From contig CAWUCO010000097.1 in the NCBI GenBank assembly GCA_963920705.1, positions 806,001 through 870,000 on the forward strand: a stretch of DNA of 64,000 bases, written 5' to 3'. The stretch comes from Odiellus spinosus (Eukaryota > Arthropoda > Arachnida > Opiliones > Phalangiidae). Below, piece after piece: positions 38,348 through 50,502 of this stretch (within the stretch, counting starts at the first letter, position 1; every line of letters starts with the position of its first letter). The translations under genes were made by a program, and so were the position numbers. The notes under the pieces are model-generated. The model was not told the DNA's origin and did not search any database. It saw only the letters and a list, made by a program, of their open reading frames with translations.

Positions 38348-38438
38348 ATGGCCAATTCAAGAAATCATACAGTATCAAAATAGTCAAATTTCAGATTTTA
38401 AAAATTCGCTTTTTGATATTAGATGTTTTTTGAATTGG
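37868..38438. repeat. Direct repeat at 1,148-bp offset, copy 1
   Basis: This segment recurs at 39,016-39,586. Shared markers are ttggtcatattttcccgg, aaatatcaaaag, and atacagtatc at about 38,369 and 39,517; atacagtatc is seen only in these two places. The second copy has two private changes near its start: cttttgaaattt instead of aattttgaaattt and gaaatagtaaaattt instead of gaaatagtcaaattt. Downstream, the first copy has ttggccat with ccagg, while the second has ttggtcat with cccgg. Confidence 0.75.
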
Positions 38439-39015
38439 CCATATTTTCCAGGTTTTTCAACGGATTTTCCAAAACTCTTGTTTTTTAGATAGACCAATAT
38501 TTGCTCTTTCGAGTGGTCTAAATTTTGTCTAAATCGCTTAAAAATCAAAAGTTTTGTGTCCATTTGAATCCAATAATCTTGGATTTTTAAGTGTTTTTGC
38601 TTAATTTTAACCAATTTTATATTTGTCACAATTTTGCAATTTAGACAAAACCAAAGTCATTCGAAAGAGCAATTAATGGACAGTCTAAATAATAAGAGTT
38701 TTCAAAAATCCGTTGAAAAACAAGAAAAATATGGCCAATTCAAGAAATCATACAATATCAAAATAGTCAAATTTCAGATTTTAAAAATTCGCTTTTTGAT
38801 ATTAGATGTTTTTTGAATTGGCCATATTTTCCATGATTTTCAACGGATTTTCCAAAACTCTTGTTTTTTAGATAGACCAATATTTGCTCTTTCGAGTGGT
38901 CTAAATTTTGTCTAAATCGCTTAAAAATCAAAAGTTTTGTGTCCATTTGAATCCAATAATCTTGGATTTTTAAGTGTTTTGCTTAATTTTAACCAATTTT
39001 ATATTTGTCACACTT

Positions 39016-39586
39016 TTGAAATTTAGACAAAACCAAAGTCATTCGAAAGAGCAATTAATGGACAGTCTAAATAATAAGAGTTTTCAAAAATCCGTTGAAA
39101 AACAAGAAAAATATGGCCAATTCAAGAAATCATACAATATCGAAATAGTAAAATTTCGGATTTTAAAAATTCGCTTTTTAATATTAGATGTTTTTTGAAT
39201 TGGTCATATTTTCCCGGTTTTTCAACGGATTTTCCAAAACTCTTGTTTTTTAGATAGACCAATATTTGCTCTTTCGAGTGGTCTAAATTTTGTCTAAATC
39301 GCTTAAATATCAAAAGTTTTGTGTCCATTTGAATCCAATAATCTTGGATTTTTAAGTGTTTTTGCTTAATTTTAACCAATTTTATATTTGTCACAATTTT
39401 GAAATTTAGACAAAACCAAAGTCATTCGAAAGAGCAATTAATGGACAGTCTAAATAATAAGAGTTTTCAAAAATCCGTTGAAAAACAAGAAAAATATGGC
39501 CAATTCAAGAAATCATACAGTATCAAAATAGTCAAATTTCAGATTTTAAAAATTCGCTTTTTGATATTAGATGTTTTTTGAATTGG
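39016..39586. repeat. Direct repeat at 1,148-bp offset, copy 2
   Basis: Second copy of 37,868-38,438. The spacer just before it has lost one T (aagtgttttgctt at about 38,973), which shifts the frame and lets a GTG-started 74-codon reading frame run from 38,974 through the junction. That frame is a side effect of the one-base loss, not evidence of a gene. Confidence 0.75.
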
Positions 39587-39781
39587 TCATATTTTCCCGG
39601 TTTTTCAACGGATTTTCCAAAACTCTTGTTTTTTAGATAGACCAATATTTGCTCTTTCGAGTGGTCTAAATTTTGTCTAAATCGCTTAAATATCAAAAGT
39701 TTTGTGTCCATTTGAATCCAATAATCTTGGATTTTTAAGTGTTTTTGCTTAATTTTAACCAATTTTATATTTGTCACAATT

Positions 39782-40500
39782 TTGAAATTTAGACAAAACC
39801 AAAGTCATTCGAAAGAGCAATTAATGGACAGTCTAAATAATAAGAGTTTTCAAAAATCCGTTGAAAAACAAGAAAAATATGGCCAATTCAAGAAATCATA
39901 CAATATCGAAATAGTCAAATTTCGGATTTTAAAAATTCGCTTTTTAATATTAGATGTTTTTTGAATTGGCTATATTTTCCCGGTTTTTCAACGGATTTTC
40001 CAAAACTCTTGTTTTTTAGATAGACCAATATTTGCTCTTTCGAGTGGTCTAAATTTTGTCTAAATCGCTTAAAAATCAAAAGTTTTGTGTCCATTTGAAT
40101 CCAATAATCTTGGATTTTTAAGTGTTTTTGCTTAATTTTAACCAATTTTATATTTGTCACAATTTTGAAATTTAGACAAAACCAAAGTCATTCGAAAGAG
40201 CAATTAATGGACAGTCTAAATAATAAGAGTTTTCAAAAATCCGTTGAAAAACAAGAAAAATATGGCCAATTCAAGAAATCATACAATATCGAAATAGTCA
40301 AATTTCGGATTTTAAAAATTCGCTTTTTAATATTAGATGTTTTTTGAATTGGCCATATTTTCCCGGTTTTTCAACGGATTTTCCAAAACTCTTATTTTTT
40401 AGATAGACCAATATTTGCTCTTTCGAGTGGTCTAAATTTTGTCTAAATCGCTTAAAAATCAAAAGTTTTGTGTCCATTTGAATCCAATAATCTTGGATTT
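39782..40500. repeat. Direct repeat at 1,531-bp offset, copy 1
   Basis: This segment matches 41,313-42,031. Shared markers are two consecutive atcgaaatag copies, ttggctatattttcccgg in the first, and aaactcttattttttag in the second (near 40,388 and 41,919). The match ends at aagcg here against aagtg in the other copy. Between the two lie the monomers anchored at 40,548 and 40,931, which resemble those at 34,040 and 34,423 (gatgttgtttg, then aaaaatttgctt), so material from the 2,297-bp unit has been inserted or exchanged. Confidence 0.8.
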
Positions 40501-41312
40501 TTAAGCGTTTTTGCTTAATTTTAACCAATTTTATATTTGTCACAATTTTGCAATTTAGACAAAACCAAAGTCATTCGAAAGAGCAATTAATGGACAGTCT
40601 AAATAATAAGAGTTTTCAAAAATCCGTTGAAAAACAAGAAAAATATGGCCAATTCAAGAAATCATACAATATCAAAATAGTCAAATTTCAGATTTTAAAA
40701 ATTCGCTTTTTGATATTAGATGTTGTTTGAATTGGCCATATTTTCCAGGTTTTTCAACGGATTTTCCAAAACTCTTGTTTTTTAGATAGACCAATATTTG
40801 CTCTTTCGAGTGGTCTAAATTTTGTCTAAATCGCTTAAAAATCAAAAGTTTTGTGTCCATTTGAATCCAATAATCTTGGATTTTTAAGTGTTTTTGCTTA
40901 ATTTTAACCAATTTTATATTTGTCACAATTTTGAAATTTAGACAAAACCAAAGTCATTCGAAAGAGCAATTAATGGACAGTCTAAATAATAAGAGTTTTC
41001 AAAAATCCGTTGAAAAACAAGAAAAATATGGCCAATTCAAGAAATCATACAATATCAAATAGTCAAATTTCGGATTTTAAAAATTTGCTTTTTAATATTA
41101 GATGTTTTTTGAATTGGCCATATTTTCCCGGTTTTTCAACGGATTTTCCAAAACTCTTGTTTTTTAGATAGACCAATATTTGCTCTTTCGAGTGGTCTCA
41201 ATTTTGTCTAAATCGCTTAAAAATCAAAAGTTTTGTGTCCATTTGAATCCAATAATCTTGGATTTTTAAGTGTTTTTGCTTAATTTTAACCAATTTTATA
41301 TTTGTCACAATT

Positions 41313-42031
41313 TTGAAATTTAGACAAAACCAAAGTCATTCGAAAGAGCAATTAATGGACAGTCTAAATAATAAGAGTTTTCAAAAATCCGTTGAAAAAC
41401 AAGAAAAATATGGCCAATTCAAGAAATCATACAATATCGAAATAGTCAAATTTCGGATTTTAAAAATTCGCTTTTTAATATTAGATGTTTTTTGAATTGG
41501 CTATATTTTCCCGGTTTTTCAACGGATTTTCCAAAACTCTTGTTTTTTAGATAGACCAATATTTGCTCTTTCGAGTGGTCTAAATTTTGTCTAAATCGCT
41601 TAAAAATCAAAAGTTTTGTGTCCATTTGAATCCAATAATCTTGGATTTTTAAGTGTTTTTGCTTAATTTTAACCAATTTTATATTTGTCACAATTTTGAA
41701 ATTTAGACAAAACCAAAGTCATTCGAAAGAGCAATTAATGGACAGTCTAAATAATAAGAGTTTTCAAAAATCCGTTGAAAAACAAGAAAAATATGGCCAA
41801 TTCAAGAAATCATACAATATCGAAATAGTCAAATTTCGGATTTTAAAAATTCGCTTTTTAATATTAGATGTTTTTTGAATTGGCCATATTTTCCCGGTTT
41901 TTCAACGGATTTTCCAAAACTCTTATTTTTTAGATAGACCAATATTTGCTCTTTCGAGTGGTCTAAATTTTGTCTAAATCGCTTAAAAATCAAAAGTTTT
42001 GTGTCCATTTGAATCCAATAATCTTGGATTT
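41313..42031. repeat. Direct repeat at 1,531-bp offset, copy 2
   Basis: Second copy of 39,782-40,500. It is followed at 42,079 by a monomer with agacaagacc and taatcgacag, then by one with ttcaggaaatc (42,462), the last monomer with a block II head. Confidence 0.8.
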
Positions 42032-43609
42032 TTAAGTGTTTTTGCTTAATTTTAACCAATTTTATATTTGTCACAATTTTGCAATTTAGACAAGACCAAA
42101 GTCATTCGAAAGAGCAATTAATCGACAGTCTAAATAATAAGAGTTTTCAAAAATCCGTTGAAAAACAAGAAAAATATGGCCAATTCAAGAAATCATACAA
42201 TATCAAAATAGTCAAATTTCAGATTTTAAAAATTCGCTTTTTAATATTAGATGTTTTTTGAATTGGCCATATTTTCCATGTTTTTCAACGGATTTTCCAA
42301 AACTCTTGTTTTTTAGATAGACCAATATTTGCTCTTTCGAGTGGTCTAAATTTTGTCTAAATCGCTTAAAAATCAAAAGTTTTGTGTCCATTTGAATCCA
42401 ATAATCTTGGATTTTTAAGTGTTTTTGCTTAATTTTAACCAATTTTATATTTGTCACAATTTTGAAATTTAGACAAAACCAAAGTCATTCGAAAGAGCAA
42501 TTAATGGACAGTCTAAATAATAAGAGTTTTCAAAAATCCGTTGAAAAACAAGAAAAATATGGCCAATTCAGGAAATCATACAATATCAAAATAGTCAAAT
42601 TTCAGATTTTAAAAATTCGCTTTTTGATATTAGATGTTTTTTGAATTGTCCATATTTTCCATGTTTTTCAACGGATTTTCAAAAACTCTTGTTTTTTAGA
42701 TAGACCAATATTTGCTCTTTCGAGTGGTCTTAATTTTGTCTAAATCGCTTTAAAATCAAAAGTTTTGTGTCCATTTGAATCCAATAATCTTGGATTTTTA
42801 AGCGTTTTTGCTTAATTTTAACCAATTTTATATTTGTCACGTTTTGGCAATTTAGACAAAACCAAAGTCATTCGAAAGAGCAATTAATGGACAGTCTAAA
42901 TAATAAGAGTTTTCAAAAATCCGTTGAAAAACAAGAAAAATATGGCCAATTCAAGAAATCATACAATATCAAAATAGTCAAATTTCAGATTTTAAAATTC
43001 GCTTTTTGATATTAGATGTTTTTGAATTGGCCATATTTTCCATGTTTTTCAACGGATTTTCCAAAACTCTTGTTTTTTAGATAGACCAATATTTGCTCTT
43101 TCGAGTGGTGTTAATCTTGTCTAAATCGCTTAAAAATCAAAAGTTTTGTGTCCATTTGAATCCAATAATCTTGGATTTTTAAGCGTTTTTGCTTAATTTT
43201 AACCAATTTTATATTTGTCACGTTTTGGCAAATTTAGACAAAACCAAAGTCATTCGAAAGAGCAATTAATGGACAGTCTAAATAATAAGAGTTTTCAAAA
43301 ATCCGTTGAATAACAAGAAAAATATGGCCAATTCAAGAAATCATACAATATCAAAATAGTCAAATTTCAGATTTTAAAAATTCGCTTTTTAATATTAGAT
43401 GTTTTTTGAATTGGCCATATTTTCCATGTTTTTCAACGAATTTTCCAAAACTCTTGTTTTTTAGATAGACCAAAATTTGGTCTTTCGAGTGGTCTTAATT
43501 TTGTCTAAATCGCTTTAAAATCAAAAGTTTTGTGTCCATTTGAATCCAATAATCTTGGATTTTTAAGCGTTTTTGCTTAATTTTAACCAATTTTATATTT
43601 GTCACGTTT

Positions 43610-44758
43610 TGGCAAATTTAGACAAAGCCAAAGTCATTCGAAAGAGCAATTAATGGACAGTCTAAATAATAAGAGTTTTCAAAAATCCGTTGAAAAACAA
43701 GAAAAATATGGCCAATTCAAGAAATCATACAATATCAAAATAGTCAAATTTCAGATTTTAAAAATTCGCTTTTTGATATTAGATGTTTTTTGAATTGTCC
43801 ATATTTTCCATGTTTTTCAACGGATTTTCAAAAACTCTTGTTTTTTAGATAGACCAATATTTGCTCTTTCGAGTGGTCTTAATTTTGTCTAAATCGCTTT
43901 AAAATCAAAAGTTTTGTGTCCATTTGAATCCAATAATCTTGGATTTTTAAGCGTTTTTGCTTAATTTTAACCAATTTTATATTTGTCACGTTTTGGCAAT
44001 TTAGACAAAACCAAAGTCATTCGAAAGAGCAATTAATGGACAGTCTAAATAATAAGAGTTTTCAAAAATCCGTTGAAAAACAAGAAAAATATGGCCAATT
44101 CAAGAAATCATACAATATCAAAATAGTCAAATTTCAGATTTTAAAATTCGCTTTTTGATATTAGATGTTTTTGAATTGGCCATATTTTCCATGTTTTTCA
44201 ACGGATTTTCCAAAACTCTTGTTTTTTAGATAGACCAATATTTGCTCTTTCGAGTGGTGTTAATCTTGTCTAAATCGCTTAAAAATCAAAAGTTTTGTGT
44301 CCATTTGAATCCAATAATCTTGGATTTTTAAGCGTTTTTGCTTAATTTTAACCAATTTTATATTTGTCACGTTTTGGCAAATTTAGACAAAACCAAAGTC
44401 ATTCGAAAGAGCAATTAATGGACAGTCTAAATAATAAGAGTTTTCAAAAATCCGTTGAAAAACAAGAAAAATATGGCCAATTCAAGAAATCATACAATAT
44501 CAAAATAGTCAAATTTCAGATTTTAAAAATTCGCTTTTTAATATTAGATGTTTTTTGAATTGGCCATATTTTCCATGTTTTTCAACGAATTTTCCAAAAC
44601 TCTTGTTTTTTAGATAGACCAAAATTTGGTCTTTCGAGTGGTCTTAATTTTGTCTAAATCGCTTTAAAATCAAAAGTTTTGTGTCCATTTGAATCCAATA
44701 ATCTTGGATTTTTAAGCGTTTTTGCTTAATTTTAACCAATTTTATATTTGTCACGTTT
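43610..44758. repeat. 1,149-bp 3-mer HOR unit, copy 1
   Basis: Complete unit opening with the acaaagccaaag monomer, then the shortened 381-bp monomer (anchor 43,994), then the caacgaatttt monomer (anchor 44,375). The equivalent of the last monomer one unit upstream (anchor 43,226) has ttgaataacaag instead of ttgaaaaacaag, a private change that interrupts the plus-strand frame there. Confidence 0.85.
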
Positions 44759-45907
44759 TGGCAAATTTAGACAAAGCCAAAGTCATTCGAAAGAGCAATT
44801 AATGGACAGTCTAAATAATAAGAGTTTTCAAAAATCCGTTGAAAAACAAGAAAAATATGGCCAATTCAAGAAATCATACAATATCAAAATAGTCAAATTT
44901 CAGATTTTAAAAATTCGCTTTTTGATATTAGATGTTTTTTGAATTGTCCATATTTTCCATGTTTTTCAACGGATTTTCAAAAACTCTTGTTTTTTAGATA
45001 GACCAATATTTGCTCTTTCGAGTGGTCTTAATTTTGTCTAAATCGCTTTAAAATCAAAAGTTTTGTGTCCATTTGAATCCAATAATCTTGGATTTTTAAG
45101 CGTTTTTGCTTAATTTTAACCAATTTTATATTTGTCACGTTTTGGCAATTTAGACAAAACCAAAGTCATTAGAAAGAGCAATTAATGGACAGTCTAAATA
45201 ATAAGAGTTTTCAAAAATCCGTTGAAAAACAAGAAAAATATGGCCAATTCAAGAAATCATACAATATCAAAATAGTCAAATTTCAGATTTTAAAATTCGC
45301 TTTTTGATATTAGATGTTTTTGAATTGGCCATATTTTCCATGTTTTTCAACGGATTTTCCAAAACTCTTGTTTTTTAGATAGACCAATATTTGCTCTTTC
45401 GAGTGGTGTTAATCTTGTCTAAATCGCTTAAAAATCAAAAGTTTTGTGTCCATTTGAATCCAATAATCTTGGATTTTTAAGCGTTTTTGCTTAATTTTAA
45501 CCAATTTTATATTTGTCACGTTTTGGCAAATTTAGACAAAACCAAAGTCATTCGAAAGAGCAATTAATGGACAGTCTAAATAGTAAGAGTTTTCAAAAAT
45601 CCGTTGAAAAACAAGAAAAATATGGCCAATTCAAGAAATCATACAATATCAAAATAGTCAAATTTCAGATTTTAAAAATTCGCTTTTTAATATTAGATGT
45701 TTTTTGAATTGGCCATATTTTCCATGTTTTTCAACGAATTTTCCAAAACTCTTGTTTTTTAGATAGACCAAAATTTGGTCTTTCGAGTGGTCTTAATTTT
45801 GTCTAAATCGCTTTAAAATCAAAAGTTTTGTGTCCATTTGAATCCAATAATCTTGGATTTTTAAGCGTTTTTGCTTAATTTTAACCAATTTTATATTTGT
45901 CACGTTT
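44759..45907. repeat. 1,149-bp 3-mer HOR unit, copy 2
   Basis: Same monomer order as 43,610-44,758. Private differences are gtcattagaaag near 45,165 (breaking the otherwise constant cgaaagag) and aaatagtaagag near 45,580. The two units otherwise look the same by eye. Confidence 0.85.
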
Positions 45908-46989
45908 TGGCAAATTTAGACAAAGCCAAAGTCATTCGAAAGAGCAATTAATGGACAGTCTAAATAATAAGAGTTTTCAAAAATCCGTTGAAAAACAAGA
46001 AAAATATGGCCAATTCAAGAAATCATACAATATCAAAATAGTCAAATTTCAGATTTTAAAAATTCGCTTTTTGATATTAGATGTTTTTTGAATTGTCCAT
46101 ATTTTCCATGTTTTTCAAACGGATTTTCAAAAACTCTTGTTTTTTAGATAGACCAATATTTGCTCTTTCGAGTGGTCTTAATTTTGTCTAAATCGCTTTA
46201 AAATCAAAAGTTTTGTGTCCATTTGAATCCAATAATCTTGGATTTTTAAGCGTTTTTGCTTAATTTTAACCAATTTTATATTTGTCACGTTTTGGCAATT
46301 TAGACAAAACCAAAGTCATTCGAAAGAGCAATTAATGGACAGTCTAAATAATAAGAGTTTTCAAAAATCCGTTGAAAAACAAGAAAAATATGGCCAATTC
46401 AAGAAATCATACAATATCAAAATAGTCAAATTTCAGATTTTAAAATTCGCTTTTTGATATTAGATGTTTTTGAATTGGCCATATTTTCCATGTTTTTCAA
46501 CGGATTTTCCAAAACTCTTGTTTTTTAGATAGACCAATATTTGCTCTTTCGAGTGGTGTTAATCTTGTCTAAATCGCTTAAAAATCAAAAGTTTTGTGTC
46601 CATTTGAATCCAATAATCTTGGATTTTTAAGCGTTTTTGCTTAATTTTAACCAATTTTATATTTGTCACGTTTTGGCAAATTTAGACAAAACCAAAGTCA
46701 TTCGAAAGAGCAATTAATGGACAGTCTAAATAATAAGAGTTTTCAAAAATCCGTTGAAAAACAAGAAAAATATGGCCAATTCAAGAAATCATACAATATC
46801 AAAATAGTCAAATTTCAGATTTTAAAAATTCGCTTTTTGATATTAGATGTTTTTTGAATTGGCTATATTTTCCATGTTTTTCAACGGATTTTCCAAAACT
46901 CTTGTTTTTTAGATAGACCAATATTTGCTCTTTCGAGTGGTGTTAATCTTGTCTAAATCGCTTAAAAATCAAAAGTTTTGTGTCCATTT

Positions 46990-47110
46990 GAATCCAATAA
47001 TCTTGGATTTTTAAGCGTTTTAGCTTCATTTCAACCCATTTTATATTTGTCACGTTTTGGAAATTTAGACAAATCCATATTAATTCGAAAGAGCAATTAA
47101 TGGACAGTCT
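46990..47110. repeat. Divergent spacer/junction variant (agcttcatttcaaccc type)
   Basis: Where most copies read ttgcttaattttaacc, this type reads tagcttcatttcaaccc, and the following junction is cacgttttggaaattt with ccatattaattcgaaag in place of ccaaagtcattcgaaag. It first appears here and recurs near 48,546, 51,990 (spacer only), 54,676, 55,443, 57,359, 61,952 and 63,100. Two copies have a further change at the junction (cacgttttctcaattt near 55,478, cacgttttttcaattt near 57,392). At 51,990 the variant spacer joins an ordinary tggcaaattt junction, so an exchange point lies between them. The type is absent before about 47 kb. Confidence 0.85.
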
Positions 47111-50100
47111 AAATAATAAGAGTTTTCAAAAATCCGTTGAAAAACAAGAAAAATATTGCCAATTCAATAAACCATACAATATCAAAATAGTCAAATTTCA
47201 GATTTTAAAAATTCGCTTTTTGATATTAGATGTTTTTTGAATTGGCTATATTTTCCAGGTTTTTCAACGGATTTTCCAAAACTCTTTTTTTTAGATAGAC
47301 CAAAATTTGGTCTTTCGAGTGGTCTTAATTTTGTCTAAATCGCTTTAAAATCAAAAGTTTTGTGTCCATTTGAATCCAATAATCTTGGATTTTTAAGTGT
47401 TTTTGCTTAATTTTAACCAATTTTATATTTGTCACAATTTTGCAATTAGACAAAACCAAAGTCATTCGAAAGAGCAATTAATGGACAGTCTAAATAATAA
47501 GAGTTTTCAAAAATCCGTTGAAAAACAAGAAAAATATTGCCAATTCAATAAACCATACAATATCAAAATAGTCAAATTTCAGATTTTAAAAATTCGCTTT
47601 TTGATATTAGATGTTTTTTGAATTGGCTATATTTTCCATGTTTTTCAACGGATTTTCCAAAACTCTGGTTTTTTAGATAGACCAAAATTTGGTCTTTCAA
47701 GTGGTCTTAATTTTGTCTAAATCGCTTTAAAATCAAAAGTTTTGTGTCCATTCAATCCAATAATCTTGGATTTTTAAGCGTTTTTGCTATATTTTAACCA
47801 ATTTTATATTTGTCATGTTTTGGCAATTTAGACAAAACCAAAGTCATTCGAAAGAGCAATTAATGGACAGTCTAAATAATAAGAGTTTTCAAAAATCCGT
47901 TGAAAAACAAGAAAAATATTGCCAATTCAAGAAACCATACAATATCAAAATAGTCAAATTTCAGATTTTAAAAATTCGCTTTTGATATTAGATGTTTTTT
48001 GAATTGGTTATATTTTCCAGGTTTTTCAACGGATTTTCCAAAACTCTTGTTTTTTTGATAGACCAATATTTGCTCTTTCGAGTGGTGTTAATCTTGTCTA
48101 AATCGCTTAAAAATCAAAAGTTTTGTGTCCATTTGAATCCAATAATCTTGGATTTTTAAGCGTTTTTGCTTAATTTTAACCAATTTTATATTTGTCACGT
48201 TTTGGCAAATTTAGACAAAACCAAAGTCATTCGAAAGAGCAATTAATGGACAGTCTAAATAATAAGAGTTTTCAAAAATCCGTTGAAAAACAAGAAAAAT
48301 ATGGCCAATTCAAGAAATCATACAATATCAAAATAGTCAAATTTCAGATTTTAAAAATTCGCTTTTTGATATTAGATGTTTTTTGAATTGGCTATATTTT
48401 CCATGTTTTTCAACGGATTTTCCAAAACTCTTGTTTTTTAGATAGACCAAAATTTGGTCTTTCGAGTGGTCTTAATTTTGTCTAAATCGCTTTAAAATCA
48501 AAAGTTTTGTGTCCATTTGAATCCAATAATCTTGGATTTTTAAGCGTTTTAGCTTCATTTCAACCCATTTTATATTTGTCACGTTTTGGAAATTTTGACA
48601 AACCCATATTAATTCGAAAGAGCAATTAATGGACAGTCTAAATAATAAGGGTTTTCAAAAATCCGTTGAAAAACAAGAAAAATATGGCCAATTCAAGAAA
48701 TCATACAATATCAAAATAGTCAAATTTCAGATTTTAAAAATTCGCTTTTTAATATTAGATGTTTTTTGAATTGGCCATATTTTCCATGTTTTTCAACGAA
48801 TTTTCCAAAACTCTTGTTTTTTAGATAGCCCAAAATTTGGTCTTTCGAGTGGTCTTAATTTTGTCTAAATCGCTTTAAAATCAAAAGTTTTGTGTCCATT
48901 TGAATCCAATAATCTTGGATTTTTAAGCGTTTTTGCTTAATTTTAACCAATTTTATATTTGTCACGTTTTGGCAAATTTAGACAAAACCAAAGTCATTCG
49001 AAAGAGCAATTAATGGACAGTCTAAATAATAATAGTTTTCAAAAATCCGTTGAAAAACAAGAAAAATATGGCCAATTCAAGAAATCATACAATATCAAAA
49101 TAGTCAAATTTCAGATTTTAAAAATTCGCTTTTTAATATTAGATGTTTTTTGAATTGGCCATATTTTCCATGTTTTTCAACGAATTTTCCAAAACTCTTT
49201 TTTTTTAGATAGACCAATATTTGCTCTTTCGAGTGGTGTTAATTTTGTCTAAATCGCTTAAAAATCAAAACTTTTGTGTCCATTTGAATCCAATAATCTT
49301 GGATTTTTAAGCGTTTTTGCTTAATTTTAACCAATTTTATATTTGTCACGTTTTGGCAAATTTAGACAAAACCAAAGTCATTCGAAAGAGCAATTAATGG
49401 ACAGTCTAAATAATAAGAGTTTTCAAAAATCCGATGAAAAACAAGAAAAATATGGCCAATTCAAGAAATCATACAATATCAAAATAGTCAAATTTCAGAT
49501 TTTAAAAATTCGCTTTTTGATATTAGATGTTTTTTGAATTGGCTATTTTTTCCATGTTTTTCAACGGATTTTCCAAAACTCTTGTTTTTTAGATAGACCA
49601 AAATTTGGTCTTTCGAGTGGTGTTAATTTTGTCTAAATCGCTTAAAAATCAAAACTTTTGTGTCCATTTGAATTCAATAATCTTGGATTTTTAAGTGTTT
49701 TTGCTTAATTTTAACCAATTTTATATTTGTCACAATTTTGCAATTTAGACAAAACCAAAGTCATTCGAAAGAGCAATTAATGGAGAGTCTAAATAATAAG
49801 AGTTTTCAAAAATCCGTTGAAAAACAAGAAAAATATGGCCAATTCAAGAAATCATACAATATCAAAATAATCAAATTTCAGATTTTAAAAATTCGCTTTT
49901 TGATATTAGATGTTTTTTGAATTGGCTATATTTTCCATGTTTTTCAACGGATTTTCCAAAACTCTTGTTTTTTAGATAGACCAAAATTTGGTCTTTCGAG
50001 TGGTCTTAATTTTGTCTAAATCGCTTAAAAATCAAAAGTTTTGTGTCCATTTGAATCCAATAATATTGGATTTTTAAGTGTTTTTGCTTAATTTTAACCA

Positions 50101-50502
50101 ATTTTATATTTGTCACAATTTTGCAATTAGACAAAACCAAAGTCATTCGAAAGAGCAATTAATGGACAGTCTAAATAATAAGAGTTTTCAAAAATCCGTT
50201 GAAAAACAAGAAAAATATTGCCAATTCAATAAACCATACAATATCAAAATAGTCAAATTTCAGATTTTAAAAATTCGCTTTTTGATATTAGATGTTTTTT
50301 GAATTGGCTATATTTTCCATGTTTTTCAACGGATTTTCCAAAACTCTTGTTTTTTAGATAGACCAAAATTTGGTCTTTCGAGTGGTCTTAATTTTGTCTA
50401 AATCGCTTTAAAATCAAAAGTTTTGTGTCCATTTGAATCCAATAATCTTGGATCTTTAAGTGTTTTTGCTTAATTTTAACCAATTTTATATTTGTCACAA
50501 TT

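Larger units (their letters stand above)
22556..42844. repeat. Array block II: monomers with an open minus-strand frame
   Basis: About 53 monomers. Anchors: 22556, 22939, 23322, 23705, 24088, 24471, 24854, 25237, 25620, 26003, 26386, 26769, 27152, 27535, 27918, 28301, 28684, 29067, 29449, 29832, 30215, 30598, 30981, 31363, 31745, 32128, 32510, 32893, 33275, 33657, 34040, 34423, 34805, 35188, 35571, 35954, 36337, 36720, 37102, 37485, 37868, 38251, 38634, 39016, 39399, 39782, 40165, 40548, 40931, 41313, 41696, 42079, 42462. Almost all junctions are cacaattttg types; the cacgttttgg type is absent. Block-specific variants are gtggtctaaatttt(g)g in the right arm, atcgaaatag with tttcgga in the loop, tttcccgg, gaattgcccat with aaaaccc, and atcaaatagtc with one A missing. 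Several nested duplications are annotated separately. Confidence 0.85.
42845..47057. repeat. Array block III: 3-mer HOR of 1,149 bp
   Basis: Eleven monomers with anchors 42845, 43226, 43610, 43994, 44375, 44759, 45143, 45524, 45908, 46293, 46674. Lengths repeat as 381, 384, 384. The 381-bp type has ttttaaaattcgc and gatgtttttg (three bases lost in all) and gtggtgttaatcttg. The next (384) has cacgttttggcaaattt, tcaacgaattttcc and ccaaaatttggtc. The third (384) has acaaagccaaag, gaattgtccat and tttcaaaaactc. Full units run 43,610-44,758 and 44,759-45,907, with partial units on both sides. One unit is 1,150 bp because of an added A in ttcaaacgg near 46,118. The gaattgtccat/aaaaactc tail already appears at 42,645, in the last block II monomer. 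Confidence 0.88.
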
